Source of the DNA: Alloalcanivorax xiamenensis
GTDB taxonomy: Bacteria > Pseudomonadota > Gammaproteobacteria > Pseudomonadales > Alcanivoracaceae
Reading direction: 5' to 3'
Assembly (NCBI RefSeq): GCF_009846745.1
Contig: NZ_AQPF01000006.1
Span: forward strand, 100,319 to 164,318
DNA: 64,000 bases
Positions 1 to 8,763 of the stretch are shown piece after piece; the first letter of the stretch is position 1; the number at the start of each line of letters is the position of its first letter. Under the pieces are notes generated by a model that worked only from the letters and a program-made list of their open reading frames with translations, was not told where the DNA came from and did not search any database. A program made the translations under genes and the position numbers.

Positions 1-1
1 A

Positions 2-868
2 CCGACGCCAAGAGTCTGGGCACTGGCGCGTATTCTGGTGGACGGCCCCGACGACCTGCCGGCGGCCTGCGCCGTGCAGGATGGATTGTTCGTCCATGAA
101 GGGGCGGATCCTGAAGACGTGGCACCGGGTGATCCGGTACAGCGCTCCGCCAGCTGGCGTGAGTATCTGGCCACCGCCAATCGCTTGTTGCGCCGCGAAC
201 CGCCGCCGGTCACCGACGGCCTGATTCTGGAACAGATTCGTGCCCTGAATATCGGCCCGGATCAGGTGTTCGACGCGGATGCGTTCGATCAGGAGCAGGC
301 GGAAGCGATTGAACGGGGCGTGGAGGAGGCCAGGAACTGGCTGGTCCAGATTCAGCGTGCGCGCCGCAGCGCCATTGACGGCTGGACCTATCCCAGCATG
401 CGCAATGGTGATTATGGTCAGAACTACACCCTGCGAGCGGTGGTGTCGGTGGGTGGTCTGGGTGCCTTGCCGTTGGAAGAAGCGATCTATATGCGTGCCG
501 AAGGGGATGCCGAAGAAGGTCTGTTCGACGGCAACCAGAACTACCGGCTGCATTTCCCCGCTGGCGCCATGCCGCCGTTGAATTCGTTCTGGTCACTGAC
601 ACTTTACGAAGCCATGGACGACGGGCAGTTCTTCTTCGCCGATACCCCGTTGCGCCGTTACGCCGTGGGGGATCGCAGTCCCGGTCTGCAGTACAACGAG
701 GACGGATCCCTGGATCTCTGGATCGGTGCACGCAGTCCCGGCGCGGATCGCGAGAGAAACTGGCTGCCCGCCAACGAGGGGCCCTTCGCCCTGTTTTTCC
801 GAGGTTATATGCCTAAGGCTGATCTGATGGAAGGCCGTTACAGGCTGCCGCGCGTCGAGCGTCTGTAA
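2..868 (+). CDS. DUF1254/DUF1214 domain protein, 5'-truncated by the window edge
   Basis: The reading frame is open from base 2, so the true start lies outside the window and only the C-terminal ~288 residues are seen. The first visible residues run into ILVDGPDDLPAA, a segment typical of DUF1254, and the second half (NQNYRLHF, then FWSLTLYEA) is the DUF1214 region, a beta-sandwich usually fused behind DUF1254. Proteins of this pair are commonly secreted or periplasmic; their biochemical role is not established. The gene ends 99 bp before the sulfatase-like gene on the same strand, so co-transcription is possible. Family assignment is fairly secure; function is not. Confidence 0.8.
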   Translation, partial: PTPRVWALARILVDGPDDLPAACAVQDGLFVHEGADPEDVAPGDPVQRSASWREYLATANRLLRREPPPVTDGLILEQIRALNIGPDQVFDADAFDQEQAEAIERGVEEARNWLVQIQRARRSAIDGWTYPSMRNGDYGQNYTLRAVVSVGGLGALPLEEAIYMRAEGDAEEGLFDGNQNYRLHFPAGAMPPLNSFWSLTLYEAMDDGQFFFADTPLRRYAVGDRSPGLQYNEDGSLDLWIGARSPGADRERNWLPANEGPFALFFRGYMPKADLMEGRYRLPRVERL

Positions 869-967
869 ACACGGAATCACCCGTTTTCCCTTCTTTCCAA
901 CGGCACCACCGGTGGCCGTTACGGGCGCCCCTGTGCCCGCCACCGGTGACAAAGCAGGAGCTATGTC

Positions 968-2215
968 ATGACAGGCAACAGCAACAAGCGGGAATCGCCG
1001 ATCCTTGGCGAATTCCTGCTCGCCAACAAGGACCTCAAGACCATCGCCCCGGGTGTCCATCTGCTCGGAGGGCAGGGCAACAGTGTGGTGGTGGAAACCG
1101 ACAACGGCGTGGTAATCACTGACTCCGGTCCGGGCGGCAAGATCACCCGGGCAATGATCGAACACATTCGCCAACTGACCGATAAACCGGTGCTGGCCAT
1201 CGTCTACAGCCACGGCCATTTGGGTTACAACCACGGTGCCCGCAGCTGGCTGGCGGACGCCGCCGAGCGCGGTCATCCGCGCCCGAAAATAGTGGCTCAG
1301 GCCAACCTGCCGCGTCGCTATGACCGCTACCAGGAGACATGGGGATTGCAGGCGCATCTCAACGGGCTGCAGTTCAATTCCCAATTCCCGGAAAGCGCGC
1401 CGGAAAAATGGTTCGCCTATCCGGATGTCACCTTCCGTGAACGCTATGTTATCGAGGGTGGGGATCGTCAGGTGGAGATACTGGAAGCGCCTTCGGAAAC
1501 CGATGACGCCATGGCGTTGTGGTTGCCGGAGGAGAAGATCCTTTATGCCGGCCCGGCCTTCATCAAATCCATTCCCAATATCGGCACGCCTTTGCGCACG
1601 CTGCGTGATCCGGTGCGCTGGGCGGAAACCATGGAAAAGCTGTTGGGGCTGGAGCCGGAAATGCTGATTCCTGAATTCGGCAAGCCGATTGAAGGCCGGG
1701 AAGCCGTTCGTGAAGCCATGACTCTGACCATCAAGGCCCTGCGTTATCTGCGTGAGGAAACGGTGAAGCGGATGAATCGCGGTATGACCGAGGCGGAGAT
1801 TCTGCATGACATGGTCTACCCGGAAGAGATCTTTGGTCATCCGTTGATGAAGCCCAGCTACGGCATGCCGGAGTACATCGTGCGCGATATCTGGCGTTCG
1901 GAGAACGGCTGGTGGGACCGCAATGCCACGCAGCTGCATCCGGGGCCGCCGGATGCGGTGACGGCCGCGCTACGCGAGGCCATCAGTGATCCCGAAAAGG
2001 TATTGGGGGTGGCACGGCGAAAGCGGGAGGAAGGCCAGCCGCAACTGGCTTTGCATGTGCTGGATCTGCTTTCCCCTGAAAGCAGCCAGGACCGGATCGG
2101 AGCCAGTGCCCGTGCCCTGAAGGCGGAAATTCTGGAGCAACTGGCGGAGGCCTCTCCGTCTTTTGTCTCCGCGCAAATCTATCGTTCGGTGGCGGCACGA
2201 CTGAACGAGAGATAA
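968..2215 (+). CDS. Metallo-beta-lactamase fold, alkyl sulfatase-like hydrolase
   Basis: A 415-residue protein with an MBL fold in the N-terminal half and an alkyl-sulfatase dimerisation-like region from about residue 255. GAGGAG-type ribosome binding at 955-960 supports this ATG. The normal HxHxDH zinc motif is replaced: residues 80-90 read YSHGHLGYNHG, so H82 and H84 are kept but the Asp-His pair is Gly-Tyr. I believe a subfamily of alkylsulfatase-like MBL proteins shares this HGHxGYN form, which would mean altered metal binding rather than a dead enzyme. No signal peptide is evident, so it is probably cytoplasmic, unlike secreted SdsA1. A porin follows 53 bp later. The substrate is unknown; a sulfate ester or another ester are both possible. 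Confidence 0.8.
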   Translation: MTGNSNKRESPILGEFLLANKDLKTIAPGVHLLGGQGNSVVVETDNGVVITDSGPGGKITRAMIEHIRQLTDKPVLAIVYSHGHLGYNHGARSWLADAAERGHPRPKIVAQANLPRRYDRYQETWGLQAHLNGLQFNSQFPESAPEKWFAYPDVTFRERYVIEGGDRQVEILEAPSETDDAMALWLPEEKILYAGPAFIKSIPNIGTPLRTLRDPVRWAETMEKLLGLEPEMLIPEFGKPIEGREAVREAMTLTIKALRYLREETVKRMNRGMTEAEILHDMVYPEEIFGHPLMKPSYGMPEYIVRDIWRSENGWWDRNATQLHPGPPDAVTAALREAISDPEKVLGVARRKREEGQPQLALHVLDLLSPESSQDRIGASARALKAEILEQLAEASPSFVSAQIYRSVAARLNER

Positions 2216-2268
2216 CCCCGGGTTATGACCCGTATCAATTAGATAAAAAAAGATTCGAGGAGAAGCTA

Positions 2269-3405
2269 ATGAAAACCCGTCCTCTTTTGACCGCGGCAGG
2301 CTCCGGTCTGCTGATGGCTTTGCTGCCACTGTCCGTCCAGGCCGCGGATATTCAGGTTCTGGAAGATGTTATTCACCCGGAACAGGCGATTAAGAAGAAG
2401 ATGGAACTGTATGGGGCGCTGCGCATGTCGGTGGACTATGTGGACTCCGATGTCACGGATGCGCAGGCGGACACCTCGCCCTTGCTTTCCGATGGTGGGA
2501 TCGGTGTTTCCAGTAATACCACGATGATAGGTTTTCGGGGAGAAGTCCCTTACAGCGAGGATTTTAAGTTCCTGTGGCAATACGAACAGCAGGTTGACAT
2601 GGATGATACCGACGGTAATGACGTCTGGACCACCCGTGACAGCTTTCTTGGCCTGGGTACACCTATCGGTACTTTCCTGGTGGGACGTATCAACACGCCT
2701 TTCAAGAACATGGGTGTGTCGTATCTCGGCTACTTCAATACCACGGTGGCTGATACCCACGCCATTCTTGGCGCGCCCTCGGCAGGTGCTGGTGGACGGC
2801 TGGATTTGTTTGGCTCCAACAGCTTGAACTGGAAGTTCCGTCTGGCCGGTGTCAACGTCGCTCTGCAGTACGCGGCGGATCAGGCTGGTTCAGTCAATAG
2901 TGCTGACGATAATGATCGTGACAGTTCAAGTATCTGGCTGGATTGGAAGCGAGGCGGGCTGCAATTGAGCAGTGCCTATATTCATTATTCCGATTTCGCC
3001 ACTACCGGCAGCCTGGATGCCTGGCGGGTTTTCGCCAAGTATAAATTTTCTGTTTTCACCCTTGGTGCCATTTACGAGGACATCAGTCCGGACAATTTTG
3101 CCTCCCTCGACCGCGAGGCCTATGGTTTGCAGGCTCTGTATACGGTGGCGCCGCGCTGGAACCTGGCGGCGCAATGGAACCACGCGGAAGAATCGGAAGT
3201 GGGTGACGATGAAGCCGACCAGTACAGCGTTGGTGTATTCCATTCCCTTAGTGACTCGGTATTGCTGCATGCCATGTACACGGTGACGCAAAACGGCGAC
3301 AACGCCGCCTATCGTGGCGTTGATTATGCCCATGGCGACAAAGTGGGCACGCTGGCCGGTAATGACCCGTGGGCCCTGTCGGTCGGTGCCCAGCTGAAGT
3401 TCTGA
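2269..3405 (+). CDS. Outer-membrane porin, Gram-negative general porin type
   Basis: A 378-residue protein with a clear Sec signal peptide ending near residue 25 (LPLSVQA/A). The mature part has alternating amphipathic strands and ends in a terminal phenylalanine (AQLKF), the signature read by the BAM machinery. Segments such as MELYGALRMSVDY, GFRGEV and FLGLGTPIGTFLVGR fit the general porin family. A strong GAGGAGA ribosome site lies at 2256-2263. It would form a trimeric diffusion pore. Location after a sulfatase-like gene and before acyl-CoA genes suggests uptake of an organic acid or ester, which is inference only. A strong terminator follows at 3558. Confidence 0.9.
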   Translation: MKTRPLLTAAGSGLLMALLPLSVQAADIQVLEDVIHPEQAIKKKMELYGALRMSVDYVDSDVTDAQADTSPLLSDGGIGVSSNTTMIGFRGEVPYSEDFKFLWQYEQQVDMDDTDGNDVWTTRDSFLGLGTPIGTFLVGRINTPFKNMGVSYLGYFNTTVADTHAILGAPSAGAGGRLDLFGSNSLNWKFRLAGVNVALQYAADQAGSVNSADDNDRDSSSIWLDWKRGGLQLSSAYIHYSDFATTGSLDAWRVFAKYKFSVFTLGAIYEDISPDNFASLDREAYGLQALYTVAPRWNLAAQWNHAEESEVGDDEADQYSVGVFHSLSDSVLLHAMYTVTQNGDNAAYRGVDYAHGDKVGTLAGNDPWALSVGAQLKF

Positions 3406-3728
3406 ATGCCGTTGTCCACTGGATACGGTGTGTTCTCCGGACATCCTCCACGTTGTCCGGGCGGTGTCGAGACTCTCCGGGGCGAATGCTCTCCCCATCG
3501 CCGGAGTGGTGTCGAATGTAGTGTCGATGATGACGCCGCCTTCCGTGTCCTTTTTCGCGCCGGCCGATGGCCGGCGTTTTTTTATGACCACTGCCCGTGG
3601 CGGTCACCCTTCGGGCCATCGCGGAGCGACGTTCAAAATTACCGGGAGCAATTTTTTAATTCTCCAGGGCAGATGGGAGCAGTTCAGTGGCCCTGAAACC
3701 AGTAAACCATCAACAGGAGTGTTTGAAG
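3406..3728 (+). other. Porin-to-acyl-CoA-operon intergenic region
   Basis: About 320 bp with no convincing gene. It holds the porin terminator and, after it, about 140 bp of leader for the acyl-CoA dehydrogenase operon ending in the AGGAG ribosome site at 3715-3719. A weak inverted pair in 3597-3627 was seen, but no recognised operator. Confidence 0.6.
3558..3583 (+). terminator. Rho-independent terminator after the porin gene
   Basis: A perfect 8-bp GC stem (3558-3565 with 3569-3576) closes a three-base GAT loop and is followed directly by seven T residues. It separates porin transcription from the acyl-CoA dehydrogenase operon. Confidence 0.9.
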
Positions 3729-4922
3729 ATGACGGATCTGAGCCGATCGGAGGAAATCCGGTTCCGACAGGAGATTCGCGAGTTCGTGGTCAGTGAAGTG
3801 CCGGAGTCCATTCGCCTGAAAGTGGCGCAGGGCAGGGACGTCAGCCGTGACGAGACGATTGCCTGGCAACGCAAGCTGGTTGCCCGGGGCTGGGGGGCGG
3901 TGCATTGGCCGAAGCGATGGGGTGGTACCGACTGGAGTCTGCAAAAGCGATTTGTCTTTGAGGAGGAAATGGCACTGGCTGGCGCGCCATCCATACCGCC
4001 TTTCAATACCCGCATGCTGGGGCCGATCCTGTTGGAATACGGTACCGAGGAGCAGAAGGCGCGTTTTCTGCCCGGTGCTCTGAACATGGATCAATGGTGG
4101 TGTCAGGGCTATTCGGAACCTTCCGCCGGGTCGGATCTGGCGGCACTGCGGACCCGGGCGGTTCGTGAAGGGGATTACTACCACGTCAACGGCGGCAAGA
4201 TCTGGACCAGCTATGCCCACTACGCCGACTGGATGTTCTGCCTGGTTCGCACCGATCCCGAAGCCAAGAAGCAGAAAGGTATTTCCTTCCTGCTGCTGGA
4301 TATGCGCAGCGAAGGGGTCAGTGTCGAGCCGATTCATCATTTCTATGGCGCGCACTTGCTCAATCAGGTGTTGCTCGAAGATGTAAAAGTGCCAGTGGAG
4401 CAACGTATCGGCGAGGAGAACACCGGGTGGACCACGGCGAAAGCGCTGCTGGAACACGAGCGGCTGGCCACCTCCCGCCACGCCGAGGCACGGCGCAAAC
4501 TGGGCCGTCTTCTGGTGCTGGCGAAAACCAACAGGGACGCGTCGGGAGCGCTTTATCAAAGGGCTGATCTCAAAGCGCGCATCGCCGAGGTGGCGGTACA
4601 GGTGAAGGCTCTGGAATTCGCCACCCGCCGCGGGTTGGAGATGCTGATTCGCGATGGCCGCATCGGGGTCTTCGCCTCATCGCTCAATCTCAAGGGCGTG
4701 GCCATCAATCAGGCAGTGGATGAGGCGATCATGGACATCGCCGGCGTCGATGCGCTTGCCGCCGATGCCGCCTATGACGGCTTGCCCGGGGGCCTGTTGA
4801 ATGATGGCGGTGATGCCCGCTATGTGGCGGAGTCCCGCTACTACCTGCGAGGGCCGGCCATCGCCGCCGGCTCCAATGAAGTGCAGCGCAATATCATCGC
4901 CAAGCACGTGCTTGATCTGTGA
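3729..4922 (+). CDS. Acyl-CoA dehydrogenase, large-subunit type
   Basis: A 397-residue flavoprotein of the acyl-CoA dehydrogenase family. ATG 3729 is preferred over an upstream in-frame start because AGGAG sits at 3715-3719. Visible family signatures are GYSEPSAGSDLAALRT (FAD and substrate binding), KIWTSYAHYADW, and the C-terminal GPAIAAGSNEVQRNIIAKHVL. It is followed eight bases later by a second, more divergent dehydrogenase. Such pairs are known from pimeloyl-CoA dehydrogenase and steroid side-chain FadE enzymes, where two different subunits form an alpha2beta2 tetramer. The likely reaction is alpha-beta oxidation of an unusual acyl-CoA; the chain type cannot be read from the sequence. 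Confidence 0.9.
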   Translation: MTDLSRSEEIRFRQEIREFVVSEVPESIRLKVAQGRDVSRDETIAWQRKLVARGWGAVHWPKRWGGTDWSLQKRFVFEEEMALAGAPSIPPFNTRMLGPILLEYGTEEQKARFLPGALNMDQWWCQGYSEPSAGSDLAALRTRAVREGDYYHVNGGKIWTSYAHYADWMFCLVRTDPEAKKQKGISFLLLDMRSEGVSVEPIHHFYGAHLLNQVLLEDVKVPVEQRIGEENTGWTTAKALLEHERLATSRHAEARRKLGRLLVLAKTNRDASGALYQRADLKARIAEVAVQVKALEFATRRGLEMLIRDGRIGVFASSLNLKGVAINQAVDEAIMDIAGVDALAADAAYDGLPGGLLNDGGDARYVAESRYYLRGPAIAAGSNEVQRNIIAKHVLDL

Positions 4923-4930
4923 GGTATCCC

Positions 4931-6040
4931 ATGGAGTTTATGTTGACCGAAGAGCAGCAACTCATCGAAGACACGGTGGCCCGGTTGCTGGACAAACAAT
5001 GGGACCCGCGCCGGGACCAGGCGCTGTTGTCCGCCGACGTGGCCCGTATGCGCTTGTGGCGTGAGCTGGCCGAGTTGGGTCTGTTGGGGATCGCGTTGCC
5101 CGAGGAGCACGGCGGTGGCGGCATGGGTCCGGTGGAGCTGACGGTGTTGTGCCGTCGCTTTGGCCGGGACCAACTGCGCTCGCCTTTTCTCTCGTCGTTG
5201 ATTCTGGCCGGCACCGCGTTGACGTTCTCGCCGCGGGGTGCCTTGCGGGATCAATGGCTGCGACAGTTGGCCGCCGGCGAGGCAACTCTGACACTGGCCA
5301 CATTGGAGGATCGGGCCGGGTATGACCACCATCACACGGCAATAGAGGGGCAGCGATACCAGTCGGGCTATATGTTGAATGGCCGAAAAAGAGCGGTGAT
5401 GGATGCCGCTGGTGCCGACGCGTTCATCGTCTCCTGCCGGTTGGATGGTGAGCTCGCGCTGGTGCTGCTGGCGCCGGAGACGGAGGGAATGGCGGTGGCG
5501 TCTTACGCGGCCTTTGACGGCAGCAGCCTGGCGACGCTCACCTTTAATGACGCTTTGCTACCGGAAGAAGCGGTGCTGGCCCGCGGGGCGGAGGCGCGGG
5601 CGGCGCTGGAAGCGGCGCTGGCGCAGGGTGCCCTGGCCGCGGCGGCGGAAACTCTGGGCGCGTGCGAAGGCGCCCTGGAACGTACTCTGGACTATCTGCG
5701 ATTACGCGAACAGTTCGGAACCAAACTAGCCCGCTTTCAGGCTTTGCAACATCGTGCCAGCGATCTGCATGCGGATCTGGAAATGCTGCGCTCGCTGGTG
5801 TCCGGTGCGGCACAAAGCCTGCTCCACGAACCGGCCCATGCCGACGCCTTCGCGGCAATGGCGCTGGCGGTACCGGTGGGTGACCGTGTATGCAGGGAGG
5901 CGATTCAGATGCACGGCGGCATCGGCATGACCCTGGAGCTGGGGATCGGACGTTATCTGTTGCGCGTGAACGCATTGAGCCGGCTGCTCGGTGACGCCAC
6001 GCATAACGGGCAGCTTTATCTCGAACGTATGGAGGCCTGA
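4931..6040 (+). CDS. Acyl-CoA dehydrogenase, small or partner subunit type
   Basis: A 369-residue acyl-CoA dehydrogenase paralogue. ATG 4931 (MEFMLTEEQQ) is chosen with GAGG at 4921-4924; a GTG at 4919 would overlap the upstream stop and adds only four residues. The N-terminal helical domain (LLDKQWDP, LGIALPEEHGGGG) and the C-terminal QMHGGIGMTLELGIGRYL segment are recognisable. The central domain is degenerate compared with the preceding subunit, as expected for the partner in a heterotetrameric enzyme with one active site per dimer. Its stop at 6040 lies five bases before the crotonase ATG, so the three genes form one operon. Confidence 0.88.
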   Translation: MEFMLTEEQQLIEDTVARLLDKQWDPRRDQALLSADVARMRLWRELAELGLLGIALPEEHGGGGMGPVELTVLCRRFGRDQLRSPFLSSLILAGTALTFSPRGALRDQWLRQLAAGEATLTLATLEDRAGYDHHHTAIEGQRYQSGYMLNGRKRAVMDAAGADAFIVSCRLDGELALVLLAPETEGMAVASYAAFDGSSLATLTFNDALLPEEAVLARGAEARAALEAALAQGALAAAAETLGACEGALERTLDYLRLREQFGTKLARFQALQHRASDLHADLEMLRSLVSGAAQSLLHEPAHADAFAAMALAVPVGDRVCREAIQMHGGIGMTLELGIGRYLLRVNALSRLLGDATHNGQLYLERMEA

Positions 6041-6044
6041 GACA

Positions 6045-6827
6045 ATGACGGAACAAGCGGTATTGATGGAAATCCAGGAGGCGGTAGCGGTGGTCACTAT
6101 CAACGCCTACGCCATGCGAAACTCCATGGGCGCGCCCGGGGTGCGTGAAGGGCTGCTGGAGGCCTTGGAGCACTTTGAAAATGATGATGACCTGCGTGTC
6201 ATGGTATTGACCGGAGCGGGCGGTGTGTTCTCCGCTGGCGGCAATCTGGATGCGTTGCGCCGTATTCGTGACGTGGAAAAAATCCGCCAGCGTCTGGAAG
6301 CGGGCGGCCCTTTGCTGCAACGCATCTTGACGTCGGAAAAGCTGTACATAGCAGCGGTGGAAGGTCCCGCTTTCGGTGCCGGTCTGGGGCTGGCCGCCTG
6401 TTGTGATTTGATGGTGGCCGCGGAGGGGGCCCGCTTTTGTGCCGCGCAAATCCGTGTCGGCGCGGCGCCGGATGGCGCCCTTTGGTGGGCACTGCCTTTT
6501 CGCGTTGGCGCTGGTCGGGCGCGGAGGATTCTGCTCACCGGTGAGGAAGTGTCACTGGAAGAGGCCCTTCATATCGGTCTTGCTGACGTGCGCGCGGAGC
6601 AGGGTGGGGCTCTGGAAACCGCGCTGAAACACGCCCGCCGTCTCGCCGCCGGACCGCCGTTGGCTCAGGCCACGATCAAGAGGCTGTTCACCGCGTTGCC
6701 GGCGGATCTGGTGGAGCGTTTGCGGGTGGAGCGGGAAACCGCCGCGGAGACGTTCGCCTCCGAGGACTTCGTCGAAGGCGCCAGCGCCTTTCTGGAAAAA
6801 CGCCGCGCCCACTTTAAAGGATGCTGA
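6045..6827 (+). CDS. Crotonase-fold enoyl-CoA isomerase/hydratase, PaaG-like
   Basis: A 260-residue crotonase-superfamily protein starting at ATG 6045 with GGAGG at 6031-6035 inside the preceding gene. The two oxyanion-hole segments are present (GGVFSAGGNL about residues 59-68 and EGPAFGAGLGLA at 106-117). At the catalytic positions of classical enoyl-CoA hydratase I read Gln135 and an Arg instead of the two glutamates, while an Asp143 occurs in a VGAAPDGALWWALP context, which resembles PaaG-type isomerases that use an aspartate. I therefore favour a double-bond isomerase or ring-oxepin type role in the same beta-oxidation-like pathway as the two dehydrogenases. The exact reaction is inference. 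Confidence 0.82.
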   Translation: MTEQAVLMEIQEAVAVVTINAYAMRNSMGAPGVREGLLEALEHFENDDDLRVMVLTGAGGVFSAGGNLDALRRIRDVEKIRQRLEAGGPLLQRILTSEKLYIAAVEGPAFGAGLGLAACCDLMVAAEGARFCAAQIRVGAAPDGALWWALPFRVGAGRARRILLTGEEVSLEEALHIGLADVRAEQGGALETALKHARRLAAGPPLAQATIKRLFTALPADLVERLRVERETAAETFASEDFVEGASAFLEKRRAHFKGC

Positions 6828-6885
6828 GCAACCGGAAGTGAAAGCATCACGACCCTAATGGGGGGCTTCGGTGTTTGCGCGCTGC

Positions 6886-6956
6886 ATTCGCTGGCAAGCC
6901 AGCTTCCCACGGCAGCTCCGTAGCTCCCGTTGTGGCAAGCTGGCTTGGCGGCGAAT
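6886..6956. repeat. REP-like inverted pair
   Basis: Left arm 6886-6910 reads ATTCGCTGGCAAGCCAGC then TTCCCAC; right arm 6931-6956 is its imperfect inverse. It belongs to the same family as the pairs at 8693, 21861, 25709, 34398 and 56617 and lies in the 354-bp space between the crotonase gene and the Fur site. It may end crotonase transcription. Confidence 0.85.
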
Positions 6957-7105
6957 CGGCGAGCAAGCGGCTTGCTGCGCTGCCCTGAAAAGAAAAACCA
7001 GGCCTCCAGCCGGGGCGTGGCCGTTACCTTGCTTTGGGGCAGTGTCCCGTCTTTGACCCAGACGTTCGCCAAACAACCAAGGACCTTCGGCTTGACCTTT
7101 ATAGC

Positions 7106-7131
7106 AATTGAGAATTATTCTCATATTCTGA
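7106..7131 (+). promoter_or_regulatory. Fur-box-like operator upstream of hasI
   Basis: The AT-rich stretch has TTGAGAATTATTCTCATATT, close in pattern to the Fur hexamer array (GATAAT repeats) and flanked by AATT inverted ends. It lies about 50 bp before the FecI-type sigma gene in otherwise GC-rich DNA. Iron repression of the whole has locus through this site is inferred from known FecI/HasI systems. Confidence 0.7.
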
Positions 7132-7181
7132 ATTGGCTATAGCGTACCAACGACGGAATCCCGCAGGGGAGGGGCGAACGG

Positions 7182-7703
7182 ATGGGGGCGACGAGCTACC
7201 TGAAACGCGATCTGGTGGCGGTGCTGTACAGCGATCACCACGGCTGGCTGCTGGGTTGGTTGAGAAAGAAGCTGGGCTGTTCACAGCGCGCGGCGGACAT
7301 GGCCCATGACACCTTCGTAAGAGTGCTGACCTCCTCCTCGGATCTGCAGGGGGTGCGTGAGCCTCGGGCCTTTCTTACCACCATCGCCGGCCGTCTGATC
7401 ATCGACGACGCCCGGCGCAAAAAGGTGGAGCAGGCGTACCTGGAAACCTGGATGGCGCTGTATGGGGATTGCGCCGCGGCACCGTCGTCCGAGGAACTGG
7501 CGACGGTGGTGGAGCTGCTCACGGAAGTGGCGGGCTGGTTGGAGAGCTTGCCGGAGAAGCCCCGTCAGGCCTTTATAATGAGCCGGCTGGACGGGCTGTC
7601 CCATGCGGAGATCGCCGAACGGCTCGGCGTCTCGGTAAGCATGGTGAAGAAATACGTGGCGCAGGCGTTATTGCACTGCCTGGCTCTGAACGAGACCGAT
7701 TGA
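7182..7703 (+). CDS. hasI: ECF sigma factor, FecI/HasI type
   Basis: A 173-residue extracytoplasmic-function sigma factor with region 2 (HDTFVRVL and the following REPRAFLTTIAGRLIIDDARR) and region 4 (LPEKPRQAFIMSRLDGLSHAEIAERLGVS, ending in the VKKY recognition helix). The pattern is that of iron-starvation sigma factors. It is followed three bases later by a FecR-like anti-sigma and then a receptor with an STN signalling domain, which is the HasI-HasS-HasR arrangement of Serratia and Pseudomonas. It should direct RNA polymerase to the hasR promoter when haem-loaded HasA binds the receptor. The Fur-like site upstream adds iron control. The name rests on locus context. Confidence 0.88.
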   Translation: MGATSYLKRDLVAVLYSDHHGWLLGWLRKKLGCSQRAADMAHDTFVRVLTSSSDLQGVREPRAFLTTIAGRLIIDDARRKKVEQAYLETWMALYGDCAAAPSSEELATVVELLTEVAGWLESLPEKPRQAFIMSRLDGLSHAEIAERLGVSVSMVKKYVAQALLHCLALNETD

Positions 7704-7706
7704 AGC

Positions 7707-8678
7707 GTGACCGTGGAAGACGAAGGGCCTTTTTTGCGTGAGGCGGCGGAATGGATCGCCACTTTGCACTCCGGGGCCGTCACCGAGGAAGAACGGGAAG
7801 CCTGCCGCCGCTGGCGCCGGGCCGACGTCCGTCATGAGCGTGCCTATGTGCGCGCCGAATCCCTGTGGCATGGTCTCGAACCGGTGTCCGGGCGGCATCG
7901 CCCGGAAGCCGGCCCGGTGCTGGGTAAAGTGCTGGGGCCGGTGCGTCGCAACCGCCGCGCCAGTTTGCTGGCGCTGGCCGGGCTGCTTGGGCTGGGCCTG
8001 GCCTGGTGGCCGCTATGGTCCTTGAATCTGACTTCCGATTACCGCGCTGCCGTTGGGGAACAGCGTCAGGTGACCTTGCCGGACGGCAGTTCACTGATAC
8101 TGAACAGCGGCGCCGCCGTTGATGTGGATTACGATGGTGACGAGCGTCGAGTGATTCTGCGCGATGGCGACGTCCACGCCACGGTGGCGCCAGACCCCGA
8201 CAGACCCTTCGTGGTGGCCACCGGCCTGGGGTCGGCTCGTGCCCTGGGCACCCGTTACACCGTCAGTTTGCGTGACCGGAACATGGCGGTGGTGGTGACC
8301 GAATCCAGCGTGCAACTGTGCGCCGCCGCGCCGCCACCGCCGGCCCGCCACGCCTGCGTCGATGCTCATGCGGGGCAGCGCACCGCCACCGACGGAAAGA
8401 GCATCAAATCACCGCGCGGCGTCGATGTACGCCTGGCCACCGCCTGGCTGGACCGGCGTCTGGTGGCCGACGACCAGCCTTTGACGACGGTGTTGGAGGA
8501 ATTGGCGCGTTATCGATCCGGGCTGTTGCGATTCGACGATCTGGAACTGGCGGGGTTGCGTGTGTCCGGTGTCTTCCCGCTCGACGATACCGACCAGGCC
8601 TTGGCGCTGCTGGCCGACTACCTGCCGATTCAAGTGACCAATTACACCCGCTGGCTGACCGTGATCGGCCGTCGCTGA
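7707..8678 (+). CDS. hasS: FecR/HasS-type anti-sigma regulator
   Basis: A 323-residue inner-membrane regulator. The N-terminal cytoplasmic part carries the DUF4880-type segment (EAAEWIATLHSG, then CRRWRRADVRHERAYVRAE). One hydrophobic span lies at about residues 92-110. The periplasmic FecR domain follows (VGEQRQVTLPDGSSLILNSGA) and ends with a secretin/STN-like fold (LEELARYRSGLLRFDD, VSGVFPLDD). Translation starts at GTG 7707, or possibly GTG 7713, just after hasI. It should hold the sigma factor inactive and receive the signal from the STN domain of the receptor. Confidence 0.87.
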   Translation: MTVEDEGPFLREAAEWIATLHSGAVTEEEREACRRWRRADVRHERAYVRAESLWHGLEPVSGRHRPEAGPVLGKVLGPVRRNRRASLLALAGLLGLGLAWWPLWSLNLTSDYRAAVGEQRQVTLPDGSSLILNSGAAVDVDYDGDERRVILRDGDVHATVAPDPDRPFVVATGLGSARALGTRYTVSLRDRNMAVVVTESSVQLCAAAPPPPARHACVDAHAGQRTATDGKSIKSPRGVDVRLATAWLDRRLVADDQPLTTVLEELARYRSGLLRFDDLELAGLRVSGVFPLDDTDQALALLADYLPIQVTNYTRWLTVIGRR

Positions 8679-8692
8679 TACACAGCACGCCG

Positions 8693-8763
8693 ATTCGCGA
8701 GCAAGCTCGGCTCCCACGGCAGTTTCGCAGCCCACTTTGTGGGAGCCGGGCTTGCTCGCGAAT
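8693..8763. repeat. REP-like inverted pair
   Basis: Arms 8693-8717 (ATTCGCGAGCAAGCTCGG, then CTCCCAC) and 8739-8763 (GTGGGAGCCGGGCTTGCTCG, then CGAAT). This copy is nearly the same as the well-known Pseudomonas REP core GTGGGAGCNGGCTTGCTCGC. It sits between the anti-sigma and the receptor genes and could attenuate read-through into hasR. Confidence 0.88.

Noticed and set aside
593..1939. Long minus-strand frame opposite the sulfatase-like gene
   Set aside because: No homology-like motifs and full overlap with a clearly conserved plus-strand gene.
6871..7142. Small open frames in the region before hasI
   Set aside because: They lie across a REP pair and the Fur-like site, lack ribosome sites and resemble no family.
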